Assembly: GCA_037953625.1 (NCBI GenBank)
Contig: CM075656.1
Coordinates: 65,677,001 to 65,741,000, forward strand
Length of the DNA stretch: 64,000 nt
Source: Crotalaria pallida
Taxonomy: Eukaryota; Streptophyta; Magnoliopsida; Fabales; Fabaceae
Direction: 5' to 3'
Part shown: piece by piece, positions 11,894-22,841 of the stretch
Numbering within the stretch: position 1 is the first letter of the stretch
Layout of the letters: every line of letters starts with the position of its first letter
Program-made: the position numbers and the translations under genes
The notes under the pieces: generated by a model
What the model was told of the DNA's origin: nothing
Seen by the model: the letters and a program-made list of their open reading frames with translations, nothing else
The model's database searches: none

Positions 11894-14800
11894 ATGGCGA
11901 TGCAAGGTGTTTATCTTAAAGAGCATGAAGGAATTCCTCACAATTCTGTTGGACAGTTGCAGTCTGCAACTTCAGCACCTTGGTGCAGTGCCTTTGCATC
12001 TCAATCTGTTTATGGTGGTGAGTCTTGTGCCTTTTCATTCGAGATTCCAAACTATGCAGACCAACTTGCTGCTACTAAGCAATCAGCAAGAGGAGCTGAA
12101 CAAGTGTTTGGTAAAGGACATACAACTCAGTTTACCATCTTTCCAGGTATTTAATTTGATTTTGGATGTGTTTGTCTATTTGAATTTTGTAATTTAAGCC
12201 TGTTTATTTTAGGCTTTGTTCTTAAAAACAGACTCTTTTTGACATTTTTCTGCTTGTTCGGTTGGGCCTTTTTACTAAAAACGTTTTTGTGAAGAAAAGT
12301 CTAAAACTCAGCATTTAGAAGAAGCTGACAAAGCTGTTTCTGCCAAATCACATTTGGAGAATTACGTACGAGGATGTTTGGATCTGCATTTGGTCACTGC
12401 CAAAGGCACGTTTGCCAAAAGCTACTAGTGTGCGTGCATTTGGTTTCGCGTTTGCCTTTCCTCAAACACTTAATCAAACAGGCTGACAAACTTTTGGTCA
12501 AATGTGCTTCTCTCCCCCTCTGTCGTGGATCTAAACACACTATTAGTTATGACTATATCACACAGATATCAGAAAAACTAGTTCATGTGCATCTTTATGC
12601 ATAAAATTTTGGGAGATGGATATCTTGAGAGGTGAATCATAATAAAAAATCATGTTAAATGATATAATAAGACTGTTTGGTAAATTCTGAATGGAGGGGA
12701 AACTTCATATATCTGTGTAGAGCGCTGTTCAGTGTTCATGGTTATTATTTTCTTGGCATAACCTGGATTTTGGTCGTCTAAGTTATTTTCATTTTTTAGT
12801 TTCGTCCTTTAATTTTTTGTTTTTCAATTTCATCTTAGAAGTTTTTTTTCCCTTCATAACTCTCTCAATTTTCAACCAAAATTTGTGATCTCAGTATCAT
12901 TAAGTTCACAATGAAAAGATCCCCATTCATCACTTCTTTTTTAAAATTTTACCATGAAAAAATAGATTTTAGGATACATTTGGAACAAAAAATTACTTTT
13001 AGGACAAAATTGAAAAAAAAAAAAGTTAAAGGATGAAGCTGAAAAAACGAAAATAACTTAGACCAAAACATGGGTCTTGCCTATTTTCTATTAAGCTCGG
13101 GATGGCTTCAAAGTAGAAACTACTTTGCAGCATTAGTTTCTATTATTAGAGTTTTGAGGAAACCATTTTTCCACAGGTGCCTCACAGCAGATTTCTGCTT
13201 TGCCATATTGCATTACAAATATCTTTCATGGTCAATCAAATATGTTACATACAGATTGGCTGAGCATTAGGTGAAATTAGTCTGATGTAGGATGGAAATG
13301 CATTTATACTAGGTGACATTTTGGGAGACTACATCAATCAATTGGATATATTCACTCAGACTTTCACAAACAAGGTAGCAGAAATAGAGAGAGTGGTGAA
13401 AATAAACTTGTGTCTTCGTAGACTCCCTTCTCATACTGTCCTCTCACAAAAAGTTGTTGGTTATTATTTCAAATTATTAGACAGATAAAATGAGATTAAC
13501 CTTTTAAGACTATTAGCTATCTTCAAACACACTTAAAATTGATTTTTTTTTTTTTTTTATTAATCTAAACTTGTATTCCAAAGTCCAGTGAATTGTTGGT
13601 TGCTTTAAATTATTAGAGATAAACTATCCTCTTTTTCTTTATTCAAATATTTGAAGTGAAAGTTCTTACTATTTCTATACTAGACCCATCAACTTTCCTG
13701 CGGGTAACCATTCAGAAATTTCTTCTTCAGATGTTTGTAAAATGTCAGGTGATGCACAAAAGCCTCAGGCAACTATATCGCTGCAATCATCACTTATTGA
13801 TACCAACACTCGTTATGAGCTCGGTTTTAGTCAACCAATGGTAAAATTTCTCACCAAAACAAGCACTTTGATGTTTTAGCTTCTGGACAAAGTTTTCTTA
13901 TGCTTGGTATCTTTTTCCTTTCTAGATCTGCGCAAAATATCCTTATGCTGACCAATTTTATGGACTCTTCTCAACTTATGGACCTCAAATTTCGGTATGT
14001 GTTTACTTATTGAAGCTTCTTAATCCACATAGACTATGATATGCATTCAACATGCTTTTACTTTTTAAGTCATCATTTGGTGATCTATTATAAATGTTTC
14101 ACTATTTACTAATTCATATATGTATCACCTGTAACAATGTAGGGACGTATTATGCTTCCCCTTAACATGACCTCTGATGATGGACCAATTTACGTAAATG
14201 CTAAGCAGTACCATGGAATCATCAGACGTAGGCAGTCCCGCGCCAAAGCTGTACTCGATAACAAATTGACAAAACGTCGCAAGGTATGATCCCTCATTAA
14301 GGGAAGTAATATAATGTAGTTGTGATAGGATGGTCTTGCCAATATTTTGTGGAAACGGGTACACTATCATTGTAAAGGTGCAAATGAATGTTCACTACTG
14401 CTTTTCTTTCGGTACAATGCTTACTTTCTAACCCAACATGACAAGGGACGCTGAAGGAAGATCAATTTATCTTTTAGCTGTATGCTTTAGAATTGCATTG
14501 TTATTCTTGTGTTTTTGTCAATCTGAATCAACATGATGATGAAGAATGAGATGAAGAACCTCCATAATTAAGTTAAAATTTTTTCAGTAAATTATAATGT
14601 TATCCTTAAGGCATTTTATATTCAATAATCCAAGCTTCAGTGAGATTAAACTTTTATAGTTCTTTAATTGAGAAGATAACGAGAATAGTGCTACTATTAA
14701 ACATCAACATGTGCATTGAGTCAAAAGATATTATTCTTTCCTTTTTGCTTAAAATAGATATTTAAGGTTTGTGTTTGTCTTTACAGCCCTATATGCATGA

Positions 14801-15200
14801 GTCACGCCATCGCCATGCAATGCGACGACCAAGAGGATGTGGGGGTCGCTTCTTGAACACAAGGAATTCTGCGAATGGAAATGGTAAAAGTGGAAGTGAA
14901 GTGGATAAAATTTGTGGTCAACAATTGCAGTCCGGTGGTGGCTCTCAGAGTTCCGAAATCCTGCATTCAGAGGTTGGAACATTGAATTCATCAAAGGAGA
15001 CTAATGGAAGCAGTCCAAATATTTGTGGATCAGAGGTGACTAGCATGTATTCGCGCGGAAGTCTTGACAGCTTCACATTCAATCATCTTGGTTCCACAAC
15101 TGTCCACTCTCTGGCCGACATGATAGATGGTGGGCGCGGTATCATCATGCCCTCCAAATGGGTTGCAGCAGGTGGTAACTGCTGCAACCTCAATGTCTGA
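11894..15200 (+). CDS. NF-YA: NF-YA (HAP2/CBF-B) subunit of the CCAAT-binding factor
   Basis: Five coding exons with GT-AG borders and continuous frame: 11894-12146, 13731-13840, 13926-13994, 14143-14283, 14787-15200; 328 aa. NF-YA joins an NF-YB/NF-YC dimer in the nucleus and reads CCAAT boxes. Seen: the NF-Y interaction helix (YVNAKQYHGIIRRRQSRAKA, about residues 160-180), a linker, then the DNA-binding segment YMHESRHRHAMRRPRGCGGR, with NTRNS after it. The N-terminal part (VYGGESCAFSFEIPNYADQL, SARGAEQVFGKGHTTQFTIF) matches legume NF-YA3/10-type proteins. The start is the ATG in TATATGGCGATGC; the following MQGVYLKEHEG fits the family N-terminus. The 5' leader is probably interrupted by an intron ending at the acceptor TTACAG (about 11819-11824). 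The 3' UTR carries two miR169-type sites. Everything needed for function is present. Confidence 0.95.
12768..13068. mobile_element. MITE-like inverted repeat in NF-YA intron 1
   Basis: The ends are inverted copies: TTTTGGTCGTCTAAGTTATT on the left and AATAACTTAGACCAAAA on the right, about 300 bp apart. Homopolymer-rich DNA lies between. No clear target duplication was found. It sits inside the 1.58-kb first intron between coding exons 1 and 2. Confidence 0.6.
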
Positions 15201-15331
15201 TAAGGCCTGGATCAGGTGGGCTTGGTGCAATGAAAGTCGCGCCAAGCCCCGTCCTTGTTCTAACCAGATGAAGAAGCTTTGTTTCAGTGAATGAAGTTTC
15301 GTCTCGGCAGCTGACCCTGACATCTGGTTAG

Positions 15332-15352
15332 AAGGCAATGCATCCTTGGCTC
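15332..15352 (+). promoter_or_regulatory. miR169-type target site 1 in NF-YA 3' UTR
   Basis: The 21-nt site ends CATCCTTGGCTC, the seed-pairing half of the miR169 target that NF-YA mRNAs carry in their 3' UTR. It lies 132 nt after the stop codon. Pairing in the 5' half of the target is weaker than in site 2 (GGCAATG against GGCAACT). Confidence 0.8.
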
Positions 15353-15358
15353 AAATCA

Positions 15359-15379
15359 TTGGCAACTCATCCTTGGCTC
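15359..15379 (+). promoter_or_regulatory. miR169-type target site 2 in NF-YA 3' UTR
   Basis: TTGGCAACTCATCCTTGGCTC (split as TTGGCAACT + CATCCTTGGCTC) is a close match to the complement of miR169. It lies exactly 27 nt after site 1, and flanking bases (CTCAAA) are shared, so one site arose by local tandem duplication. Confidence 0.85.
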
Positions 15380-16136
15380 AAAATACCAATAGTAATGGTA
15401 TTTGTCTTTCTGCACAGGACTGTCTTGGCATGCTACATGCTAATGACTTGGTATCATGATGCAGAAGACTATTATGTATCTGTCTTTATTATGTTAAAAT
15501 AAAAGCATGGTTTATATGTGTGCTTTTAACCATGTCTAGATGGTGTGTTTTTAATCTGGATTTCTGAATTTGTGGAACAATGTATCATAGAACTTTGACT
15601 TGTGATCTTTGTTGTGATAATAAAGCATTGGTCTGTATGATCTTTGTTAGAAAAATAATGTAATGGTCTGGATTTCTTCTCTTGAGCAGTGTCAAGATTT
15701 CCTTTTGCATTTGGAAAACAAAAATGTTATATCACATTTGAATACGTGTTTATGCATATAAGACAAGCAAATATATATTTAACATTACTCTTTGGAAAAT
15801 ACTTAGTATAGCAAAGACGAATCCAGAAAACATAAAGGAATGGATTGAATTCAAGTGACATGTTAGCAATTGAGATATTTTTTCCTATCTAAAATGAGGC
15901 ACTATGTAGAAAAGAAGTAATTATTAGGTGGATTAATGATCTTGGATACATCACCGTCATTCATGTATTTTTTTAAGGAACATATCTTACATTTCCCTAT
16001 AGAAAAGTTTAAGGATCATGATTCATTAATATCTTACAAGATGGTATAATAAGCACTTGTCTGGCTCGAGATGCTAATCTACTTGACTGTTAATTTGGTA
16101 TGTCACATAATGACATAATAGACAATTGATTGTTTA

Positions 16137-16322
16137 GTTTTTTTTTTTTTTTTACATCAACCGGTACTCGGATTTGATTTACTCAGAATCCAACTCATCC
16201 GGTCTGACCAACTGAGCTCACACTAAGCGGTAGGGGTCTCCCAGGGGTTGCTCCATACCCAAGACTCAAACTCGAAACCAATTGATTAAAGGGACCAAGT
16301 GAGCTACCACTTGAACAATTCG
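16137..16322 (-). mobile_element. tRNA-derived SINE (family 1, copy 1)
   Basis: The plus strand starts with a T run (tail of a minus-strand SINE) and holds ACATCAACCGGTACTCGG ... CAAACTCGAAACCAATTG. Read on the minus strand, GGTTTCGAGTTTGAG resembles a pol III B box. A 10-bp direct repeat ATTGATTGTT flanks it (16125-16134 and 16323-16332). A second copy is at 51175-51362. Confidence 0.7.
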
Positions 16323-16926
16323 ATTGATTGTTCTTCAATATCATAAAACTGCATGTGCTTCTCAGTAAAGCTTGTTGCTTACTTAAAATTTGAAACTGCA
16401 CTAATTGCATTTTGATTTATGGGATTGTGATTTGCATATTTCTGGTAAATTACTGCACAACTATGTGCTTCCTCTCCCAATAATTTTTTTTTAAATGTAA
16501 AAATTGTTGGTAGACAAGTATATATTGAAATGGTGATTTTTATTTCCGAGATATATTTCTAAATTTTTAAGTTACGAATTTCCAATTGATCTTTAAATTT
16601 GTTATACTTAATTGGTTCTTAAAATTTTTTGTTTGAAAAAATGAGAAGTCCCAAGTTAAATTCTACTATCAAATTATTCCTTAACATTAAAAACTAAAAT
16701 TTCTTTAAAATTAATTATTCAAATAATTAATTTGATTATCGATGTGTAAGTTTGGTTCAAGTAAAAAGGGCTAAAATCATTTAAGGATGAGGTTTTGAAT
16801 TCAATCATTGAATTCATGTGTATATAAATAAAAATATTGTGTAAAGGAATTGTCGCTTAAATGTATAATGATATTCCGAAAAATTAATCTCTCGCTAATT
16901 AGGTAAAAGATGACATTTAAAAAATA

Positions 16927-17218
16927 TTCCCTCCAGTCCTTATTATAGGGCATACTTAATCGAATTACACATACCAAGGAAAGTAGTTAGTTTTATAAAT
17001 TTTATGAGAATATATTGTAACATTACAATTTTACCCTCTAAACTTTTCTTGGAAAATTACATTCATTAATGAACAACAAAAACACATAGATAATCAAAAC
17101 ATTTAATAAGGGCAAAAAGAGAAAAAGCAATAAATGATACATTGGAAATATAAAGTGACTTATAATTAGGATCAAGAAAACCTTCTAGAACGTGACCTAT
17201 AATAAGGACCGGAGGGAG
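16927..17218. mobile_element. Stowaway-type MITE, family B, inverted copy
   Basis: Bounded by TTCCCTCCAGTCC and GGACCGGAGGGAG, with TA on both sides. Internally the reverse complement of the element at 10636-10897. Confidence 0.8.
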
Positions 17219-17242
17219 TAATAATAATTTGACTATCATTTA

Positions 17243-17591
17243 CTCCCTCAGTTTCAGAACTTTAGGCCTTTTAGACTTGGACACACAAATTAAGAAAGTG
17301 TTAATTATTGTAAGTGTTATGTATAATTTATCCAAAATGCCCCTATTTAATTTTTATTGAAAGTTGTAGTGGTATTTAATTTTTATAAGTAAGTGTGTCC
17401 ATTAATTAATGTATAGTGTTTCAGAGATGAGAGAGATGATAAAAGTAGAATTAATGAGGAGTGAATGAAATGATTGGATGAAAGGTTAAAATTGGAAAAA
17501 ACAATATGTTTGTGTATTGAAAATATAAAAGGCATAATGTTCTGAAACAAGAAAAAAAACTAAAAGGTCTAATGTTCTGAAACGGAATGAG
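17243..17591. mobile_element. Stowaway-type MITE
   Basis: 349 bp, left end CTCCCTCAGTTTCAGAAC, right end GTTCTGAAACGGAATGAG, TA on both sides. The ends are inverted over about 18 bp. The internal sequence differs from families A and B. Confidence 0.8.
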
Positions 17592-17668
17592 TAATTTAGA
17601 TACTCATCTTTCTTTATTTTCATAAATCAAAAAAGCTTATCAACAAAATTTAACATAATTGATAGATA

Positions 17669-17940
17669 CTTCCTTCGGTCTCATATATAAGCCAAAATAA
17701 TTAATTTTGCAAGTATTAAGAAAGTTAATTGAGTGTATTTAATTTTTTTGAGTTTACAAAAGAAATAGACCATTTTAGAAAAGATGTATTGGGAATGAAA
17801 CAAAAATTAAATAATACAACCACTTTGTTGAGATAACTTAGGAATAATTGTATTGGAAATAGAAAGTTAGTTAAATTTTGCTTATATTTAAGACCATAAA
17901 TAAGATGTTTTTATTTGCTTATATTCGAGACCGGAGGGAG
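17669..17940. mobile_element. Stowaway-type MITE, family C
   Basis: 272 bp, left end CTTCCTTCGGTCTC, right end GAGACCGGAGGGAG, TA on both sides. The inside (TTTGCAAGTATTAAGAAAG, TTGGGAATGAAAC) is shared with the degenerate copies near 5650-5880, 17961-18185 and 25444-25717. Confidence 0.8.
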
Positions 17941-17960
17941 TAAGTAATTTCTTAAATATA

Positions 17961-18185
17961 TTCCATCTCGTCTCAATTATAAGAAAAAAAATATTTCATT
18001 AGTGGTTTTAAATATAAGCAAAAATTATTTAACTTTCTATTCTCAATACAATCATTTCTAAAATATCTTTATAAAGTGGTCATTTAATTTTTGTTTAATT
18101 TTCAATACAAATTTTCTAAACTAGTTTACTTTAATGAATTTGAGAAAATTAAATACATCTAACTATGTTTCTCAATACTTGTGCC
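17961..18185. mobile_element. Degenerate MITE, family C
   Basis: Starts TTCCATCTCGTCTC and contains TTTAAATATAAGC and CAATACAATCATTTC, an inverted relative of the neighbouring element at 17669-17940. The right end is unclear. Confidence 0.5.
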
Positions 18186-18321
18186 GATAACTAATTTTGC
18201 TAATAAACAATACATGAGGGCCTCAAAAGAAGTCAAAAAGACAAACATTTGTTATAAAATTTCAAACCAATTTGGGTTTTTCTTTATTATCTTAATATGT
18301 TAAATTTGAACTTTATTATCT

Positions 18322-21058
18322 TAATATGTTAAATTTGAAGGAAGTTTTAGGAAAAGTTTTGACAAGTGTCTTCTTCTATGATTGCCAAGTGGCATGATTA
18401 GTTTAATTTTTTTGAATTTCTTTCTTTATTTAGTAACTATTATATTTTTTTAAAGGGAGTAACTACTGTATTCAAAGCATGGGAAATGGGAAAAATAAAA
18501 TAAAAGTTGGTACGTATGTAGCAGTAGTAGTTGCTAATGCTTCGTAAATCAGCGTATATAGTAGTAAATTCACTAAATTGCTAATGGTTGATTTTTTGAA
18601 AAGCCAATAGTAATGTCCACCGAAATTTGCAGGTAAGATTCAGCATTGTAACTATTTTTTTAAGTTTCCAATAAAAAATATTTTTCCGGTTTTATTATAA
18701 GATTTTTTTGGATTTTTTATTTTGGTCCTATTTATAAGATCTCTTTTCAATTTCTAATAGCATTTAATTGCTTCTTCCACAAACACACTTATAAAGTCAA
18801 CACTTTTTAGAGTTTCAATAATAATCATGGGGGTAGTTTTGAAAAAACATATCAAATTTTCACTTTTCCAATATCACTAACTAATTTATAAAAGTAACTA
18901 TCGTACATGTAATCCCAGTTAAATATATCCTATAATAAAGACAGAAAAGTATTTAAAATAGGACCATTATAGTAATAAAAATTTTGGGAGTGAAGACCCA
19001 TTTTAGTCCTTGATGATTTTGCACAGTACCAATTATTTTATTTAAGGACCAAATTGGTACATCTGAAAATTTTGAAGGAGCCGGTTTTATTTAGAAGATT
19101 CTTTTGGAATTTTTATTTTGGTCTTATTTATAAGACCCCTTTCCAATTTCTAATAGCATTCAATTGCTTCTTCCACAAACACACTTATAAAGTCAACACT
19201 TTTTAGAGTTTCAATAATAATTCATAGGGGTAGTTTTGAAAAAACATATCAAATTTTCATTTTTCCAATATCACTAACTAATTTATAAAAGTAACTATCG
19301 TACATGTAATTCAGTTAAATATATTCTATAAAGACAGAAAAGTATTTAGAATAGGGCCATTATAGTAATAAAAAATTTGGGAGTGAAGACCCATTTTAGT
19401 CCCTGATGATTTCGCACAGTACCAATTATTATTTAAGGATCAAATTGGTACATCTGAAAATTTTGAAGGAGTAAATTGATAACAAAAAAGTTGGGGGACC
19501 AAATTGGTATGAAATTGTTTTTAGGCACTAAATTGTTAGTAACTAAATTAATATGTTAAATTTGAAGGAAGTTTTAGGGAAAGTTTTGACAAGTGTCTTC
19601 TTCTATGATTGCCAAGTGGCATGATTAGTTTAATTTTTTTGAATTTCTTTCTTTATTTAGTAACTATTGTATTTTTTTTTAAGGGAGTAACTACTGTATT
19701 CAAAGCATGGGAAATGAGAAAAATAAAATTAAAGTTGGTACGTATGTAGCAGTAATAGTTGCTAATGCTTCGTAAATCAGCGTATATAGTAGTAAATTCA
19801 CTAAATTGCTAATGGTTGATTTTTTGAAAAGCCAATAGTAATGTCCACCGAAATTTGCAGGTAAGATTCAGCATTGTAACTACTTTTTTAAGTTTCCAAT
19901 AAAAAATATTTTTCCAGTTTTATTTATAAGATTTTTTTGGATTTTTTATTTTGGTCATATTTATAAGATCCCTTTTCAATTTCTAATAGCATTTAATTGC
20001 TTCTTTCACAAACACACTTATAAAGTCAACACTTTTTAGAGTTTCAATAATAATCATAGGGGTAGTTTTGAAAAAACATACTCCCTTCGTTCCTATTTAT
20101 CTGTCATATTTCAAACAAAACACGTCCATTAAGAAATCCAATCATTACTCAAATTTCCAATGCATTAATTATGTTTTTTCCTACTATACCCTTTCTCTCT
20201 CTATAATCATTAATTTTTCTCCACTACTTACATAAACCAAGACATATTAAATAGGGGCAAACATGGAAAATAACATTTATTATACTCTTGAAATCCTCAA
20301 CACGACAGATAAAAAGAAACAAAAAATCTCTTCAAAAAACGACAGATAAAAAGGAACGGAGGAAGTATCAAATTTTCCCTTTTCCAATATCACTAACTAA
20401 TTTATAAAAGTAACTATCGTACATGTAATCCAGCTAAATATATCCTATAGTAAAGACAGAAAAGTATTTAAAATAGGACCATTATAGTAATAAAAATTTT
20501 GGGAGTGAAGACCCATTTTAGTCCCTGATGATTTTGCACAGTACCAATTATTTTATTTAAGGACCAAATTGGTACATCTGAAAATTTTGAAGGAGCCGGT
20601 TTTATTTAGAAGATTCTTTTGGAATTTTTATTTTGGTCCTATTTATAAGACCCCTTTCCAATTTCTAATAGCATTCAATTGCTTCTTCCACAAACACACT
20701 TATAAAGTCAACACTTTTTAGAGTTTCAATAATAAGTTTTGAAAAAACATATCAAATTTTCATTTTTCCAATATCACTAACTAATTTATAAAAGTAACTA
20801 TCGTACATGTAATTCAGTTAAATATATTCTATAATAAAGACAGAAAAGTATTTAGAATAGGGCCATTATAGTAATAAAAATTTTGGGAGTGAAGACCCAT
20901 TTTAGTCCCTGATGATTTTGCACAGTACCAATTATTATTTAAGGATCAAATTGGTACATCTCAAAATTTTGAAGGAGTAAATTGATAACAAAAAAGTTGG
21001 GGGACCAAATTGGTATGAAATTTTTTTTAGGCACTAAATTGTTAGTAACTAAATTAAT
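18322..21058 (+). repeat. 1.23-kb tandem duplication (two units)
   Basis: Unit 1 (18322-19548) and unit 2 (19549 to about 21058) are direct copies, offset 1,227 bp at the left edge (both start TAATATGTTAAATTTGAAG). Unit 2 is longer mainly because a 285-bp MITE plus TA is inserted at 20081. Each unit itself contains two diverged copies of a sub-unit of about 395 bp (starting CCGGTTTTAT at 18686 and 19081 in unit 1), which in turn holds a family A MITE. No gene is seen in either unit. Confidence 0.9.
20081..20365. mobile_element. Stowaway-type MITE inserted in duplication unit 2
   Basis: Left end CTCCCTTCGTTCCTATTTAT, right end AAAAAGGAACGGAGGAAG, flanked by TA on both sides. Around 18845 and 19240 the equivalent sequence reads AAAACATATCAAATTTT without the element, giving an empty site that proves a TA target duplication. 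Confidence 0.92.
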
Positions 21059-21106
21059 ACTGTATAAAATCCATAGGGATCAAAGTGGGTCTTCACTCAA
21101 AATTTT
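20877..21106. mobile_element. 230-bp element with TIR AAAATTTTG(GG)AGTGAAGACCCA
   Basis: The left end reads AAAATTTTGGG then AGTGAAGACCCA; the right end is the reverse complement, TGGGTCTTCACT then CAAAATTTT, identical apart from a 2-bp indel. The inside has repeated TTGGTCC-type words (ACCAAATTGGTA). Left-end copies without the full right end occur at about 18980, 19375 and 20495, and a right-end copy at about 21391. Superfamily undetermined. Confidence 0.75.
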
Positions 21107-21540
21107 GGTAAACTAAACGGATCAACTTTTGATTTTTATATGTGAACCGTTGTTTTTCCAAGACCATATTGGTCTGTTTATTATTCTTCTCAAATTATTA
21201 CTGTTCTTCTCAAATTACGATAGGTGCTTTATTTAAGGATCAAACTGGTACATCTGAAAATTTTGAGGGATTAAATTGATAACAAAAAAGTTGAGGGACC
21301 AAATTGGTATGAATTTTTTTTAGGCACTAAATATGGTATTATGAATTGTTAGGAACTAAATTGGTAGTGTACAAAATTGATAGGAACAAAGTGAGTCTTC
21401 ACTCAAAATTTTGGTAAACTAAACGGATCAACTTTTGTTTTTTACATGTGAACCGTTCTTTTTCCAAGACCAGAGTTTATTATTCTTCTCAAATTATTAC
21501 GTACTATTCTTCTCAAACTACGATAACCCCTTTTGAAGGT
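21059..21540 (+). repeat. 306-bp direct repeats adjoining the tandem duplication
   Basis: The block containing GTGGGTCTTCACTC and AACGGATCAACTTTTG occurs at 21085 and again at 21391 (offset 306). The preceding AAGGATCAAA block repeats at 20941 and 21235. A further local duplication therefore continues the array rightwards. Confidence 0.8.
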
Positions 21541-22808
21541 ACTCTAATTAATTTTTTTTCATTACCGAAGCACGGAGATATTGGGAGTTTAGCTTCGAAA
21601 ATTGGGGAGAGTTATTGTCTTATTGATAATTTTTGGACACCCTTTAACTTCTCAAATACTATAAATAGAGTAGAGGTAAAGTTGATGATTGTGGTTGAGT
21701 CCACACTCCACAGGCTACTAAGGCAGATTTAGGGGTGATTAAGTAAATACAAAACAGAAAAATAAATTTGAGAGAATCATTAATTTGATACAACTGAAAT
21801 AGAAAAACCAAAAAAAAAATGAAGAAGACTAGATCCTCAAGTACAGATGACCCCTCAAATCTATAATTTCTAAAGTAGATTGCTCCCAAATCTGTCTAGG
21901 TAAATCCTCTTTACCTCTAATATTAGCCAAACCATCACCATGGAAGTTGAATTCAATTTTGTGATCATGTTAAATGATTGAGTTATATTTTCATCTTATT
22001 TTTTTAAAAATATGTTTGAATTTTTTAATCTTGAAAATGGGATAAAGATATAAACTTGAATTTTTGTAAATATAATTTCGATTATTTTTTAGATTTGTAG
22101 ACGAGTTTAACATGGTTTGAATGTTTGGGATAATCTTCATTCACGGGTTGAAATTTTCCAGGGAATGATTTGGATATCTTTTACATAATTTGAACCAAAT
22201 AACTATGCTTTTATCATGGAAAAATGACAATATTAGATATTATAATTAATATTTAGACTAAAATTAAAATTTCTAAATCCGATTCACATATGCTATATTG
22301 AGGTTTACTAAAACGTGTTAATCAATAATTTCAAAAAATTGTGTTAATAAATAAGTCTCAGTATAAAAAATCATTTTGTTGATTAACACGAATCTTTCTG
22401 TTTTTTCAAGAACATATTACTTTTGTATAACAAATCATTATGTTGATTAAATGATGAGGTCAATTGAAAAAATATTGAAAAGAGATGATTGGTACATTAA
22501 ATAATTTATATTTTCATAATTTGCTTGGTCTATTTTCATAATTTCTTAAAATAAATAAGTGGACCAATTATAATAATTTTGTTCGGATATTTTCATAATT
22601 TTTTTAAAATAAAGTGTTAGCATTGTTATTTTTTGAATATTGTCTTTCTAATTATTTTTAATCTTAATATGTAAAATTTGATGGAAGAATTTAAGAAACT
22701 TTTGCCGCTTGCCATCTACTGGTGATATTTTAAGATAAGCTAATTGAATTTTTATTATAATAAGGATTTTTCTATCCCATATAATAATATTTACACCAAA
22801 TAACTCAT
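21541..22808. other. AT-rich region, likely body of Helitron 1
   Basis: No gene is supported. The right end is a Helitron 3' terminus; the matching 5' TC end was not identified, so how much of this stretch belongs to that element is unknown. Confidence 0.4.
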
Positions 22809-22838
22809 CCCGTGCGTCGCACGGGTAAAAGATACTAG
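22809..22838 (+). mobile_element. Helitron 3' terminus (element 1)
   Basis: Hairpin with 7-bp stem CCCGTGC/GCACGGG and loop GTC, then 9 nt, then CTAG followed by T. This is the classic Helitron 3' end inserted between A and T. Confidence 0.85.
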
Positions 22839-22841
22839 TTA

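Larger units (their letters stand above)
15201..16120 (+). other. NF-YA 3' UTR and spacer
   Basis: Follows the NF-YA stop codon. It holds the two miR169-type sites and AATAAA-like signals (for example AATAAAAGC near 15498 and AATAAAGC near 15620). Beyond about 15.7 kb no feature is supported. Confidence 0.5.
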
